64,000 nucleotides of DNA from Thermoflavifilum aggregans (GCF_002797735.1 NZ_PGFG01000001.1:1612001-1676000), one strand, 5' to 3'; positions 37,602 through 47,598 are shown, counted from the first letter of the stretch. Numbers and translations: made by a program. The notes: generated by a model not told the origin, from the sequence alone.

Positions 37602-38645
37602 TTGTCTGTGGAACAACAGCTGATTCGGGAAATTATACGGAAGTTTCTGGAAGGAACCTGCAATGATGAAGAGTTTGCCTATTTGCTGGCCTGGTATGAA
37701 TCGTTTGATGAAGCCGAGGCTATAGAACTTTCTGAAGAAGAAAAATCAGAGTTAGAAAAAGCTTTGTTCCAAAAAATCGTGAGCCGAATACCCGATTGGC
37801 CGCGTCAGCTGCAGGATAGAGAAGAGGAACAGGAAGAAGAACATCATCATATCCGGTCAAGAAACTGGTTGAAATATGCAGCCGCTGCATTGGTGATTGG
37901 TTTTATGGTAGGTGTAGGCTGGTGGACGGTACAACAGGTGCATCAGGCCATGCAAGTGAATAATCAAACCTTCATTTGTTCCAATGAGATTGGATTAAAT
38001 AATATGACACAACGCATGTATCTCATTATACTTTCTGATAGCACCAAAGTTTGGCTGAGTCCCAACAGCCGTTTGCAGTATCCTGATAAATTCACAGGAA
38101 AAGAAAGGATAGTACATTTAAAAGGTGAGGCATTTTTTGAAGTTACCAAAAATCCGCAACATCCGTTTGTGATATACAGTGATCAGCTCATCACACGGGT
38201 TTGGGGAACTAGTTTTCTGGTGAAAGCCATTGAAGGAAAACCAGCTGAGGTTTCCGTACTCACCGGGAAGGTGTCTGTACAGAAAAACGGCGCTGAAGAC
38301 GGGGAGGTGATGTTGTATCCGCATCAGAAAGCTGTTCTAGATCCCAGTGGACGGCTGATAAAGGAAACAGAACAGGATCAGGCAAGCATACAGCGCTGGC
38401 AGAAAGTTAATCTTTCGTTCGACAATACACCACTGGCAAATGTAATTGCCTCATTGGAAAAACATTTTGATGTGCAGATCCATTGTTCAGATGCTGCTTT
38501 GTTGAATTACACCCTGACAGGTGATTTCAATGAGCAGCATCTTTCTGATGTGCTCGAGCTGATAGAAAAATCCCTGAATATCCATTACCGCATCATTAGC
38601 GATTCGGTCATTGAAATGTATATCACATCTGATGGTTCACCTTAA
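37602..38645 (+). CDS. FecR-family anti-sigma factor / signal transducer
   Basis: 347 residues from TTG 37602 (a GTG at 37608 is alternative; no in-frame ATG upstream). N-terminal cytoplasmic region of about 85 acidic residues, one membrane helix (WLKYAAAALVIGFMVGVGWW), periplasmic FecR domain (VWLSPNSRLQYPDKF, RIVHLKGEAFFEVTKNPQHPF, VWGTSFLVKA) and a C-terminal domain for contact with the STN of SusC. The 148 bases after the sigma gene include a CACGTAGGGG stretch and AT-rich sequence but no gene. Confidence 0.93.
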   Translation: MSVEQQLIREIIRKFLEGTCNDEEFAYLLAWYESFDEAEAIELSEEEKSELEKALFQKIVSRIPDWPRQLQDREEEQEEEHHHIRSRNWLKYAAAALVIGFMVGVGWWTVQQVHQAMQVNNQTFICSNEIGLNNMTQRMYLIILSDSTKVWLSPNSRLQYPDKFTGKERIVHLKGEAFFEVTKNPQHPFVIYSDQLITRVWGTSFLVKAIEGKPAEVSVLTGKVSVQKNGAEDGEVMLYPHQKAVLDPSGRLIKETEQDQASIQRWQKVNLSFDNTPLANVIASLEKHFDVQIHCSDAALLNYTLTGDFNEQHLSDVLELIEKSLNIHYRIISDSVIEMYITSDGSP

Positions 38646-38670
38646 AATCTGTCAACTATGGTAACGTAAA

Positions 38671-38690
38671 ATGATACACAATGATACACA
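38671..38690 (+). repeat. Perfect tandem repeat of ATGATACACA upstream of susC
   Basis: Two back-to-back copies of ATGATACACA, 118 bases before the susC ATG and just past the FecR stop. Could be an operator or part of the sigma-dependent promoter; no activity can be shown from sequence. Confidence 0.6.
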
Positions 38691-38713
38691 GGCTGTAATT
38701 TGAAAAACAAAAA

Positions 38714-38735
38714 CCGGTGTGGTGGCACACACCGG
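38714..38735 (+). other. Short perfect hairpin in the susC 5' region
   Basis: CCGGTGTG (38714-38721) pairs with CACACCGG (38728-38735), 6-base loop. Not followed by a U-run, so not a standard terminator of FecR; may be an mRNA leader structure of susC. Confidence 0.5.
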
Positions 38736-38808
38736 CTGAAGAAAGTTCCCTACACGACCAGGTGTAAAAGGAAACTATTTAGTTAAACCAACTAAACCAT
38801 TCAAAGTT

Positions 38809-41800
38809 ATGAAATTCATTTCAGGAATTCAAAAAATTAACTGGCTGAAAATCATGCGTTTTTCCGGTACCCAGCTGATCTTAATCCTGGTATTTGCAGG
38901 TATGAGCTATGCCCGCCCCGGTAACGCCCAGATCAATATGGAGCAACGTGTAAATCTGAACATGCATGATGCCACAATAGCATCTGTGTTGCACAGGCTG
39001 GAAAAGCTTACGGATGTGAAATTTGTATATAGCCTGAACCGGGTAAATGTGAACCGGCGGATAGATGTGGATGTAACAAATGCCCGTCTGGACAGCATTT
39101 TAGAAGATGTTTTGATTAAAAACGGAATTGGCTATGAAGTGGTCAGTAATCGGGTTGTATTAACGCCCGGCATCACAAACCGAACGGCATCATTAACCGG
39201 CTTAATGCAGGCTCACGATTTGCATGTACAGCTGCAGGATGTGGAGGTAAGAGGAAAAGTGACGGATGAGAATGGCAGTCCGCTTGCAGGCGTTACTTTA
39301 CAGGTAAAGGGAACCAATATTGGTACCACGACAGATAATCAAGGAAATTATGTGATCCACCCCCTTTCCGCGAACGACACGCTGGTATTTTCCTTTATAG
39401 GATATGAGCGGCAGGAGATTCCCATTGCCGGCCGCAGCCAGATTAATATACAAATGCATGCCACAGCGACAGGATTAAACCAGGTGGTGGTGGTGGGGTA
39501 TGGTACACAAAGGAAGGTTGATCTGACTGGAGCAATTTCTGTTATCAATTCAAATGACATAAAAGATATTCCTGTTGGCAATGCGAGTTACATTATGCAA
39601 GGAAAAGCCTCGGGTGTAGCAATAACAGAACAAACAGGTGCACCAGGAGATTACATTGCTGTTAGAATAAGAGGGGTAGGAACCATTAATAATAATGATC
39701 CATTATACATTATTGATGGTGTTCCTACTACCAATGGAATCAATAATATTTCACCAGATGATATTGAAAGCATTAATATTTTAAAAGATGCTGCCTCTGC
39801 TGCCATTTATGGGGCAAGGGCCTCAAATGGGGTTGTAATTATTACTACCAAACATGGCCAAGCAGGAAAAACGAAAATTAATTTTAGTGACTATACCGGC
39901 GTGCAAGCTAGAGGACATTTAATAAAGATGGCAAATACTAAGGAATATGTAAATGCTTTCAATATAGCAGCTAAAGCGGATGGAAGACAACCGATACCCT
40001 TAGATATGCTTGACACGCTGCCGGACATAAACTGGTTAAAAGAAATTCTAAAACCAGCTTTAATAAGCAATACTCATTTATCTATAAGTGGAGGAAATGA
40101 AAAGAATCAGTATATTATTTCCGGGACATATTTCAAACAGGATGGTTTAATCACGAATTCGTCCTATGAGAGATTTAACATATTTAGCAGCTTAACTCTC
40201 AATCCCTATAAATGGATTACAATTGGGACTAACATGAATCTAGCTTATTCTAAAACTAGACAAGTAGGATCTTCTGGCGATGGCTATGGTGTCGGAAATC
40301 CAGGTGCAAGTGTAGTTAGATATGCATTATTTAGAGTCCCAGCAACACCAGTTTATAATAGCCAAGGTCAGTTTGTTGATTTACCAAATCCACCTACCTT
40401 TTTCGGAGACGGTTATAACCCTGTCGCATTTGCTAAATCCTTTGATAGAAGCTTTAATGATTATACTACATTAGGAGATGCTTATCTTGAATTTCATCCT
40501 TTTGAAGGATTTACATTAAAAACAGATGTTGGAACAAATTTAGGTATAAATTTCTATAGACAATTTTTCCCTACATGGGGAATAGATCGTCACATTAATT
40601 CCCCAAATAGTCTTGCCCAATCTGTCAATAATGAATTTAACTATAATTTTACTAACACCTTATCATACATATTTAACTTAAAAAAAAGGCATGTATTCAA
40701 AATACTAGTAGGATCCGAGGCAATTAAAGATGATATTAAAACGATGTCAGCTTCTCGCACTAATTTTGTAGATCAAAGTCCTGAATTTCAATATCTTGAT
40801 AATGGATTAGCTAATCAATTAAATGGAGGAAATGAGTCACACTGGGGATTATTTTCACTTTTAGGAAGAATAGAATATGCTTATAAAGACAAGTTTTTAT
40901 TGAATTTTAATATGCGTAGAGATGGATCTTCCAGGCTATCACTAAAAAACCGGTGGGGTAATTTCTATTCAGGCTCAGCTGCATGGAGGCTTGATAAAGA
41001 AAATTTTATAAAAAAAATAAAACAAATTTCTTTATTAAAATTAAGGTTTAGTTTAGGACAGCTAGGTAATCAGAATATTGGAAATTATCCATATGCTTCA
41101 CTAATTTCAGGAGGTTTTTATTATCCTTTTGGTGGAATACCCACCGAAGGATATACCATTACTTCCAAAGGAAATCCAGAGGTAAAATGGGAAACAAGTA
41201 CACAGACTGATATAGGACTAGAAACAGGGTTTTACAATAATACTTTGCAATTAACTATAGATTATTTTATAAAAAATACATCTAATATGTTGTTATCTAT
41301 ACCTGAACCAAGTAGTGCTGGTGCTAGTGCTAGTAGTCCAACAGAAAATGCAGGTAAAGTAAAAAATAATGGATTAGAGTTACAATTGTCATATCAAGGA
41401 AATATAGGTACAAAGTTTAAATATGACTTAAGTGCTAATTTTGCAACGTTACACAATGAAGTAATTTCACTAGCAGGTGGTAAACCTATACCCGGTGGAA
41501 GAATAGATAATAACTATTATGCCACATTAACTGCTGTCGGACATCCTATTGGAGCATTTTATTTGTTAGTAGACGATTGCATCTTTCAAACCCCCATTGA
41601 CGTTATAACCTCTGCTTATCAGGGTCCAAATATACAACCAGGAGATGTTAAGTTTAAAGATCTGAATAATGATGGGGTTGTTGATCAAAATGACAGAACT
41701 TTTGTTGGAAGTCCTATTCCAAAATTGACATATGGATTTACTTTATCAGCTGTTTATAAAAATTTTGATTTAAGCATTTTTCTACAGGGTGTCTATGGAA

Positions 41801-42234
41801 ATAAGATATACAATCAGGTGCTTACAGACATAGAGGGATTTTATAGGCCATTTAATATCACAAAAAGAATAGCTACTAAAAGCTGGCATGGTCCAGGAAC
41901 ATCGAATACTTTCCCACGACTATCATGGAAAGGCGCAATTAATAATAAGCAGCCGTCTACTAGATTCTTGGAAGATGGTTCCTACTTAAGATTAAAAAAT
42001 ATTCAAATAGGATATACCCTTGGAAATAACATAACTTCCAAATTAAAAATTTCTTCTATAAGGATTTTTTTAAGCGTTCAGAATTTATTAACTTTTACAA
42101 AATATACTGGGTTGGACCCTGAACAATACATCAGTAATAATGCTTTGAATGATGGAGATAGAGCGGTTGGCATTGATTGGGGTACTTATCCTTCTGCAAG
42201 AACCTTTACAGCTGGAATAAACATTAATTTCTGA
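38809..42234 (+). CDS. SusC/RagA TonB-linked outer-membrane transporter with STN signalling domain
   Basis: 1141 residues. Order: signal peptide (ends near GNAQ), STN domain (about 45-115), carboxypeptidase-like beta domain (VRGKVTDENGSPLAGVTLQV, near 148-220), TonB-dependent plug (VVVVGYGTQRKVDLTGA, then ISPDDIESINILKDAASAAI) and beta-barrel to the end. It imports glycan oligomers with TonB energy; the STN domain signals to FecR. Composition changes inside the gene: hand counts of 60-base lines give 50% G+C at 39241-39540 but about 30% at 39541-39720 and 40201-40260. The break is at the codons for the conserved VGYGTQRKVDLTGA motif, suggesting a mosaic made by recombination. Confidence 0.95.
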   Translation: MKFISGIQKINWLKIMRFSGTQLILILVFAGMSYARPGNAQINMEQRVNLNMHDATIASVLHRLEKLTDVKFVYSLNRVNVNRRIDVDVTNARLDSILEDVLIKNGIGYEVVSNRVVLTPGITNRTASLTGLMQAHDLHVQLQDVEVRGKVTDENGSPLAGVTLQVKGTNIGTTTDNQGNYVIHPLSANDTLVFSFIGYERQEIPIAGRSQINIQMHATATGLNQVVVVGYGTQRKVDLTGAISVINSNDIKDIPVGNASYIMQGKASGVAITEQTGAPGDYIAVRIRGVGTINNNDPLYIIDGVPTTNGINNISPDDIESINILKDAASAAIYGARASNGVVIITTKHGQAGKTKINFSDYTGVQARGHLIKMANTKEYVNAFNIAAKADGRQPIPLDMLDTLPDINWLKEILKPALISNTHLSISGGNEKNQYIISGTYFKQDGLITNSSYERFNIFSSLTLNPYKWITIGTNMNLAYSKTRQVGSSGDGYGVGNPGASVVRYALFRVPATPVYNSQGQFVDLPNPPTFFGDGYNPVAFAKSFDRSFNDYTTLGDAYLEFHPFEGFTLKTDVGTNLGINFYRQFFPTWGIDRHINSPNSLAQSVNNEFNYNFTNTLSYIFNLKKRHVFKILVGSEAIKDDIKTMSASRTNFVDQSPEFQYLDNGLANQLNGGNESHWGLFSLLGRIEYAYKDKFLLNFNMRRDGSSRLSLKNRWGNFYSGSAAWRLDKENFIKKIKQISLLKLRFSLGQLGNQNIGNYPYASLISGGFYYPFGGIPTEGYTITSKGNPEVKWETSTQTDIGLETGFYNNTLQLTIDYFIKNTSNMLLSIPEPSSAGASASSPTENAGKVKNNGLELQLSYQGNIGTKFKYDLSANFATLHNEVISLAGGKPIPGGRIDNNYYATLTAVGHPIGAFYLLVDDCIFQTPIDVITSAYQGPNIQPGDVKFKDLNNDGVVDQNDRTFVGSPIPKLTYGFTLSAVYKNFDLSIFLQGVYGNKIYNQVLTDIEGFYRPFNITKRIATKSWHGPGTSNTFPRLSWKGAINNKQPSTRFLEDGSYLRLKNIQIGYTLGNNITSKLKISSIRIFLSVQNLLTFTKYTGLDPEQYISNNALNDGDRAVGIDWGTYPSARTFTAGININF

Positions 42235-42250
42235 TTAAATATTTAACTAT

Positions 42251-43768
42251 ATGAAACGCAAAGATTTTATTTTGTCTTTGGGTAAAGTTGCTTTATTAGC
42301 CCAGATAGCAAGTAGTTGTAAAAAAATTTTAAACGAACCCATTTTAGGGAGCTATCAGGCTGACAACTTCTTTACTAATGACCAAAACGCAATATTAGCT
42401 GTTAATGCTGCTTATTCACCACTGACATTTACTGATGCATCATCGAATGCTATATGGGTTTTAGGAGACGTGGCTTCTGATGATGCTATAAAAGGGGGAC
42501 TACCTGGAGATCAGGCTGATTTTGAATTAATAGACCAATTTAATATTAATCCATCAAATTCGGCCGTAGAGGCAGTCTGGAAACGATATTACGATGGGGT
42601 TTTCAGGTGTAATGTAGTTTTGGATGGATTGTCTTCAAGCAATTCTGCTGTTTCCTTAGATATTAAAAATAATTGTATTGGACAGGCAAAATTTCTGAGA
42701 GCGTATTATTATTTTATCCTAACAAATTGTTATGGAGATATACCATTACATCTTACCGTTGGCACGCCGGATAAATTACAAGTTCCTGTAACACCCCGTT
42801 CAGAGATATTTGCCCAAATAGAAAAGGATTGTCAAGATGCCGCTGATTTGTTACCACTAAGCTGGGGAGAAAACGATCAAGGTAGAGTCACTAAAGGAGC
42901 AGCTTTGGCCTTATTAGCTAAAGCTTACTTGTTTCAGGAAAAATGGGACTTGGCAGCCAAAACCGCACAGATGGTAGAAGCATTAGGTATTTACTCTTTA
43001 CTACCAAATTTTGATAACAATTTCAAAGCTGCTTATAAAAAGAACAATCCAGAAGCTATATTTTCTGTTTGGCACGTAAGTGGTGCTAGCCCATTTCAGG
43101 GTAATACCCTTAATCAATGGTTTGCACCACGCTCTTTAAATGGGTATGGTTTTTTTTATCCTACTCAAAACTTAGTAGACAATTTTGAAGTATCTCCATC
43201 AGGTGTTGTGGATCCTCGTTTAGATTATACGGTTGCACAAGAAGGCAAACCGTACTTCGATTTACCCTTTGACCCAACATGGAGTACAACTGGGTATTTA
43301 TGTAAAAAGCATTGCCAACCTCTATCTGAGATTCCTACAAATATCAAGGGGGATGGTGATTTAAATTATGTTGCTATTCGATTTTCTGACATATTGTTAG
43401 TAGAAGCCGAGGCACTAAATGAACTAGGGAATAGCGAAGCTGCATTAATTCCTCTCAACAAAGTGAGGAAGCGAGCAAGAGAAAGTTATCTAAATGATCC
43501 TACTTTGCCTGGTTATGGAACTATCCCCCCTGGGCTTTTACCTGATATTACAACTACAAATCAACAAGAACTGAGAGAAATCATACGACGAGAGAGACGT
43601 TCGGAATTAGCACTAGAGTTCCATCGATTTTTTGACATAATTCGTTATGGGAAAAGTTATGCAATGAACGCCTTGAAAGATGTACCAAATTTTAATTATG
43701 ACAATAATAAATTTTTCCCTATACCTCAAAGTGAAAGAGATACAAATAAAAAGCTTGGTTTACATTAA
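42251..43768 (+). CDS. SusD/RagB-family glycan-binding lipoprotein
   Basis: 505 residues. N-terminal lipobox IASSC with Cys23, so lipid-anchored at the cell surface. The SusD fold is seen in GSYQADNFFTNDQNAILAVN, AKFLRAYYYFILTNCYGDIPL, KGAALALLAKAYL and the C-terminal ELREIIRRERRSELALEFHRFFDI. It forms the lid over SusC and captures oligosaccharides. 16 bases after susC. AT-rich. Confidence 0.95.
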   Translation: MKRKDFILSLGKVALLAQIASSCKKILNEPILGSYQADNFFTNDQNAILAVNAAYSPLTFTDASSNAIWVLGDVASDDAIKGGLPGDQADFELIDQFNINPSNSAVEAVWKRYYDGVFRCNVVLDGLSSSNSAVSLDIKNNCIGQAKFLRAYYYFILTNCYGDIPLHLTVGTPDKLQVPVTPRSEIFAQIEKDCQDAADLLPLSWGENDQGRVTKGAALALLAKAYLFQEKWDLAAKTAQMVEALGIYSLLPNFDNNFKAAYKKNNPEAIFSVWHVSGASPFQGNTLNQWFAPRSLNGYGFFYPTQNLVDNFEVSPSGVVDPRLDYTVAQEGKPYFDLPFDPTWSTTGYLCKKHCQPLSEIPTNIKGDGDLNYVAIRFSDILLVEAEALNELGNSEAALIPLNKVRKRARESYLNDPTLPGYGTIPPGLLPDITTTNQQELREIIRRERRSELALEFHRFFDIIRYGKSYAMNALKDVPNFNYDNNKFFPIPQSERDTNKKLGLH

Positions 43769-43779
43769 ATTTTTTTACT

Positions 43780-44838
43780 ATGAAAAATAATATTTTTGCA
43801 TCAACGCTATTTACAATAACTTTAGCTAGCTTAATTATATATTCTGGTTGTAAAAAGCATACAATAATTCCTCAATATAATCCGGACAAATCAGCTTTAA
43901 TATCGCTTATAGATTCTGCAACTAATTTATTAAATAGCATACAAGAGGGAAATAAACCAGGGGATTATGCGCCTGGATCTAAAGATACTTTACTTGTTAC
44001 TATTAATCTCGCTATTCAGGTAAAAAACCAAAATATTTATACCCAGCAACAAGTGGATAATACTGTATCCAATCTTAGAAGAGTTATTGAATTTGTTAAA
44101 TCAAGGGTTATACAGGAGGTATCCCAAGCTAACCTTGTTGCACAATGGAAATTCGATGGAAATACCAATGATGCTACTGGAAACGGGCATAATGGTAAAC
44201 TTGAATCAGGATGGATAGGCACTGACGCGTCAAATGCTATCCTTGGGAATACATTACCGCAACCTACTACTGATAGATTTGGACGGCGGGACATGGCATA
44301 TTATTTTGCCAAAGGTTCTTATATTGAAGTTCCTTATGACAGAGCACTAAATCCTCAAAGTTTTACAATTAGCTTATGGGTGAATGTGGATACTATATAT
44401 GCTGGTAATTATATGCTTTCATTGAATAGATGGAATGGATATAAATTTCAGTTACAGTCTAATAATTTCCTCTTTTTAACAGTTAATACTGATCAAGGTA
44501 TTCATGACGTAGACGATAATCCAGGAACCGTTCCATTACATACCTGGACGCATGTAGCAGTTTCCTATACAAGTGGAATGTTAAAATTTTATATAAACGG
44601 TGAGGTGGTTAAAACAGTTCAGGTTTTGGGGAATCCTATAACGTTATCCTCTCCCGTAAACTTAGTCATTGGAAATGAATTGCCTAAAGAGACCTATAAC
44701 TTTACCGATCCTAATAATCCTAATTATTTTTGGGGGGCTAATTATTTTACAGGCTCTTTAGATGATATTAGATTTTATAACACTGCTTTATCAGATGCAG
44801 ATATATATTCGATTTACCTTATTGAAAAAAGTTTGTAA
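43780..44838 (+). CDS. Surface lipoprotein with LamG/concanavalin-like domain
   Basis: 352 residues, lipobox IIYSGC with Cys near 23. An alpha-helical region (about 35-125) precedes a LamG/jelly-roll domain (LVAQWKFDGNTNDATGNGHNG, FTISLWVNVDTI, HTWTHVAVSYTSGMLKFYI, GSLDDIRFYN). Position after SusD makes it a probable surface glycan-binding protein. Strongly AT-rich. It is 11 bases after susD. Confidence 0.85.
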   Translation: MKNNIFASTLFTITLASLIIYSGCKKHTIIPQYNPDKSALISLIDSATNLLNSIQEGNKPGDYAPGSKDTLLVTINLAIQVKNQNIYTQQQVDNTVSNLRRVIEFVKSRVIQEVSQANLVAQWKFDGNTNDATGNGHNGKLESGWIGTDASNAILGNTLPQPTTDRFGRRDMAYYFAKGSYIEVPYDRALNPQSFTISLWVNVDTIYAGNYMLSLNRWNGYKFQLQSNNFLFLTVNTDQGIHDVDDNPGTVPLHTWTHVAVSYTSGMLKFYINGEVVKTVQVLGNPITLSSPVNLVIGNELPKETYNFTDPNNPNYFWGANYFTGSLDDIRFYNTALSDADIYSIYLIEKSL

Positions 44839-44884
44839 AGTAATCATTTAGAATGATAATTGATTCTTTTGCATAATAAAAAAC

Positions 44885-46228
44885 ATGAAACGATACGTAA
44901 TTGTGATATCTGCTGTAGCTGCTTTAGGAGGCCTGTTATTTGGATTTGATACTGCAGTCATTGCTGGTACATTAACTTCATTAAAGATTTATTTTCATTT
45001 AAGAGATTCAGCTATTGGATTAGTTGTTGCTGCAGCTTCAATTGGCTGTATTCCTGGTGCTTTTTTTGCTGGAAAATTAGCCGATCAGTATGGAAGAAAA
45101 CCTATGATGCTTACAACTGCTGTACTTTATATTATAACCTCACTAGGTTGTGGCATAGCTTGGAATTTTACTGCTTTGGTAATATTTCGGTTTATTGGTG
45201 GAATAGCCATAGGAATGGCTTCTACATTAGCTCCTATATATATTTCAGAAGTGGCACCTGCAGATATTCGAGGCAGGTTAGGAATGATACAACAGCTTGC
45301 CATTGTAATCGGGATTTTGATTGCATTTATTTCGAATTATTACATTGCAAACGCTTCATTCATTTTTTTGAGTTTACAAAATCACTGGCGTTATATGCTG
45401 GCTGCTGCGTTGATTCCTTCGCTTATATTTTTCCTTTTATTGTTGCTAATCCCCGAAAGCCCCAGATGGTTGATTATTCAAAATAAGTTGTCCAAGGCAA
45501 AAGAGGTTTTCAACAAGATTTTTGATTCAGACAAATCAACAGTAGAATTAGATGCAGTTCTTTCAGATGTAAAAAAAGATTCAAGAGAAATAAATTTTAA
45601 TGAAATATTCACTGACCGCTATAAAAAGATAGTTATTATTGGAATTGTGTTTGCAGCTATTGCCCAGTTAACTGGAATAAATACTATTTTTTACTACGCA
45701 CCCCTCATATTTGAAAAGACACACGTTGGCGGTAGTGTACTTTTTCAAACCATATTAACCGGCATCGCCAATCTTATCTTTACCATAGTGGCTTTTGCTT
45801 TAATCGACCGCATTGGTAGAAAGAAGTTACTTCTGATTGGCTCATTTGTAATGGCCCTATGTATGTTCTTTATAGGATATTTGTTTTATGCCCGGAAACT
45901 GGATAATTATTTTGTACTGATAATGATTTTTGTTTATATAGCCGCTTTTGCAAGTACCTGGGGCGTAGTCCTGTGGGTATATGTAGCAGAAATATTTCCC
46001 AATAGGATCAGGGGACATGCCACCTCATTTGCAGTATTCGGTAATTGGACCGCCAATGCCATTGTCTCTTTTACTTTTCCCGTTATGCTTTCAAGCTTGG
46101 GAGCTGCATGGACATTCATAATTTATGGAATTATCAATTCAGCTATGATAATTTTTGTGCTCCGCTATGTTTTTGAAACCAAGGGTGTCAAACTTGAAAA
46201 AATCGAAGACTTATATGCGACCGTTTAA
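44885..46228 (+). CDS. Sugar porter (MFS, XylE/GLUT-like)
   Basis: 447 residues, twelve helices. Sugar porter motifs: GGLLFGFDTAVIAGT, GKLADQYGRKPMM, PIYISEVAPADIRGRLG, PESPRWLI, DRIGRKKLL, WGVVLWVYVAEIFPNRIRG. It moves a monosaccharide or disaccharide across the inner membrane with protons. It overlaps the GH130 gene by 14 bases. The start is 46 bases after the LamG gene. Confidence 0.93.
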   Translation: MKRYVIVISAVAALGGLLFGFDTAVIAGTLTSLKIYFHLRDSAIGLVVAAASIGCIPGAFFAGKLADQYGRKPMMLTTAVLYIITSLGCGIAWNFTALVIFRFIGGIAIGMASTLAPIYISEVAPADIRGRLGMIQQLAIVIGILIAFISNYYIANASFIFLSLQNHWRYMLAAALIPSLIFFLLLLLIPESPRWLIIQNKLSKAKEVFNKIFDSDKSTVELDAVLSDVKKDSREINFNEIFTDRYKKIVIIGIVFAAIAQLTGINTIFYYAPLIFEKTHVGGSVLFQTILTGIANLIFTIVAFALIDRIGRKKLLLIGSFVMALCMFFIGYLFYARKLDNYFVLIMIFVYIAAFASTWGVVLWVYVAEIFPNRIRGHATSFAVFGNWTANAIVSFTFPVMLSSLGAAWTFIIYGIINSAMIIFVLRYVFETKGVKLEKIEDLYATV

Positions 46229-47420
46229 ATCACATTTTGCCGGAAGATATTTCTTCTTCATCCCCCTGACAGTTTTTTTGTTTAAAATATCTCGTCATCC
46301 AGTAAACAAAGAAAATTCTTCTAATCCCTTTCCTACTTATTCCTGGATGGATACCTCCTGGGCGTTATTGCCTTTCGAAAAAGCAGACCTTGTAAATCCT
46401 ATATTAAAACCATCAGAAGAAACTTTCCCAGACCCAATCCGAAAAATGGAGATAGCCTGGGAAGCAAAAGATGTTTTTAATCCAGCCGTGATAGTAAAAG
46501 ATAATAAAATATATATGTTCTATCGTGCACAGGATAGTATCGGGAAACCGGATGGGACTTCCAGGATTGGTTTGGCCGTCAGTACAGATGGCTTTCATTT
46601 TACAAAGTGCCTTTCTCCCGTTTTATATCCTAAAAATGATACTTTCAAAAAATACGAATGGCAGGGTGGTTGTGAAGACCCGCGCGTAGTGCAGGACTCT
46701 GGAGGTACTTATTACATGACATATACTGCGTACGATGGAAAGACCGCTAGATTGTTTATTGCAACATCGAAGGACTTAGTTCATTGGAAAAAATGGGGTA
46801 GCGCTTTTGCGGGTGCTGATCATGGTTTCTATCTAAATAAATGGACCAAGTCAGGCTCGATTGTTTCTGAATATAAAAATGGAACTCCGGTTGCCGTAAA
46901 AATCAATGGGAAATATTGGATGTATTGGGGGGATCAGTTTATATGGGCTGCTACATCTGAAGATTTAATTCATTGGAAACCGGTAAGAATGAAGGAAAAC
47001 GAAAAGCCACCGGTGGCATTGCGAAACCAGGCGCTGGCTATGCCGGATCTGAAAATTGTGGTTCCTACCCGTATGGGTAAATTTGATAATGACCTCGTGG
47101 AACCAGGACCACCAGCTATGCTTACTTCGCAAGGTATTTTACTGATTTATAATGGACGGAACATAAGGAAGAATGGTGACAGTACTCTTGCTAATGGGAC
47201 TTATAGTGGCGGGGAGGTGCTGCTTGATAAAAAAGATCCTACTAAAATATTACATCGTTTAGATCATTATTTTATTACTCCAAGCCAGCCGTATGAATTA
47301 TTGGGGCAGGTTAATAATGTTTGCTTCTTAGAAGGATTAGTGTATTTTAATCAAAAATGGCTTTTATACTACGGAACAGCTGATAGTAAAATTGCAGTGG
47401 CCGTTTGTTGTAAACACTGA
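46215..47420 (+). CDS. GH130-family enzyme, probably exported mannoside phosphorylase or mannosidase
   Basis: 401 residues from ATG 46215, overlapping the porter by 14 bases; a longer frame from 46155 is rejected. A hydrophobic N-terminal segment (RYFFFIPLTVFLF) implies a membrane anchor or signal peptide. GH130 signatures: WEAKDVFNPAVIVKDNKIYM, GGCEDPRVV, YDGKTARLFIATSKDL, and the C-terminal GQVNNVCFLEGLVYF, LLYYGTADSKIAVA. Cytoplasmic GH130 members are mannoside phosphorylases. An exported one would more likely be a hydrolase such as a beta-1,2-mannosidase. Substrate inferred only. Confidence 0.85.
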   Translation: MRPFKSHFAGRYFFFIPLTVFLFKISRHPVNKENSSNPFPTYSWMDTSWALLPFEKADLVNPILKPSEETFPDPIRKMEIAWEAKDVFNPAVIVKDNKIYMFYRAQDSIGKPDGTSRIGLAVSTDGFHFTKCLSPVLYPKNDTFKKYEWQGGCEDPRVVQDSGGTYYMTYTAYDGKTARLFIATSKDLVHWKKWGSAFAGADHGFYLNKWTKSGSIVSEYKNGTPVAVKINGKYWMYWGDQFIWAATSEDLIHWKPVRMKENEKPPVALRNQALAMPDLKIVVPTRMGKFDNDLVEPGPPAMLTSQGILLIYNGRNIRKNGDSTLANGTYSGGEVLLDKKDPTKILHRLDHYFITPSQPYELLGQVNNVCFLEGLVYFNQKWLLYYGTADSKIAVAVCCKH

Positions 47421-47598
47421 TTGTTACATAAAATTATCTCATGTTTTCAGATATTTCTTCATATTCTCTACAGTAATCCTTATAAAGATAACTAAACTTT
47501 AACTCATTTTTATTATCTTTTTTCATATTATCTTTTACCTAGTAGGGTTGTAATTATTTATTTTTAGTAAAGTTTGCATCTATAATGAATACACGTAA

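Larger units (their letters stand above)
39530..47598. other. AT-rich segment, probable imported block of the polysaccharide locus
   Basis: From about 39530 (inside susC) to about 47598 the sequence is markedly richer in A+T and uses more AT-ending codons than flanking genes. It contains the rest of susC, susD, a LamG lipoprotein, a sugar porter and GH130. The low G+C is strongest in susC, the LamG gene and 47421-47598 and weaker in the porter 3' end and GH130. Borders are judged by eye. No integrase, repeats or tRNA site mark the ends; left and right edges lie inside genes, as expected for homologous replacement. 47421-47598 holds no gene. Confidence 0.6.

Noticed and set aside
38714-38735. 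Hairpin before susC as FecR terminator
   Set aside because: No U-run follows the stem.
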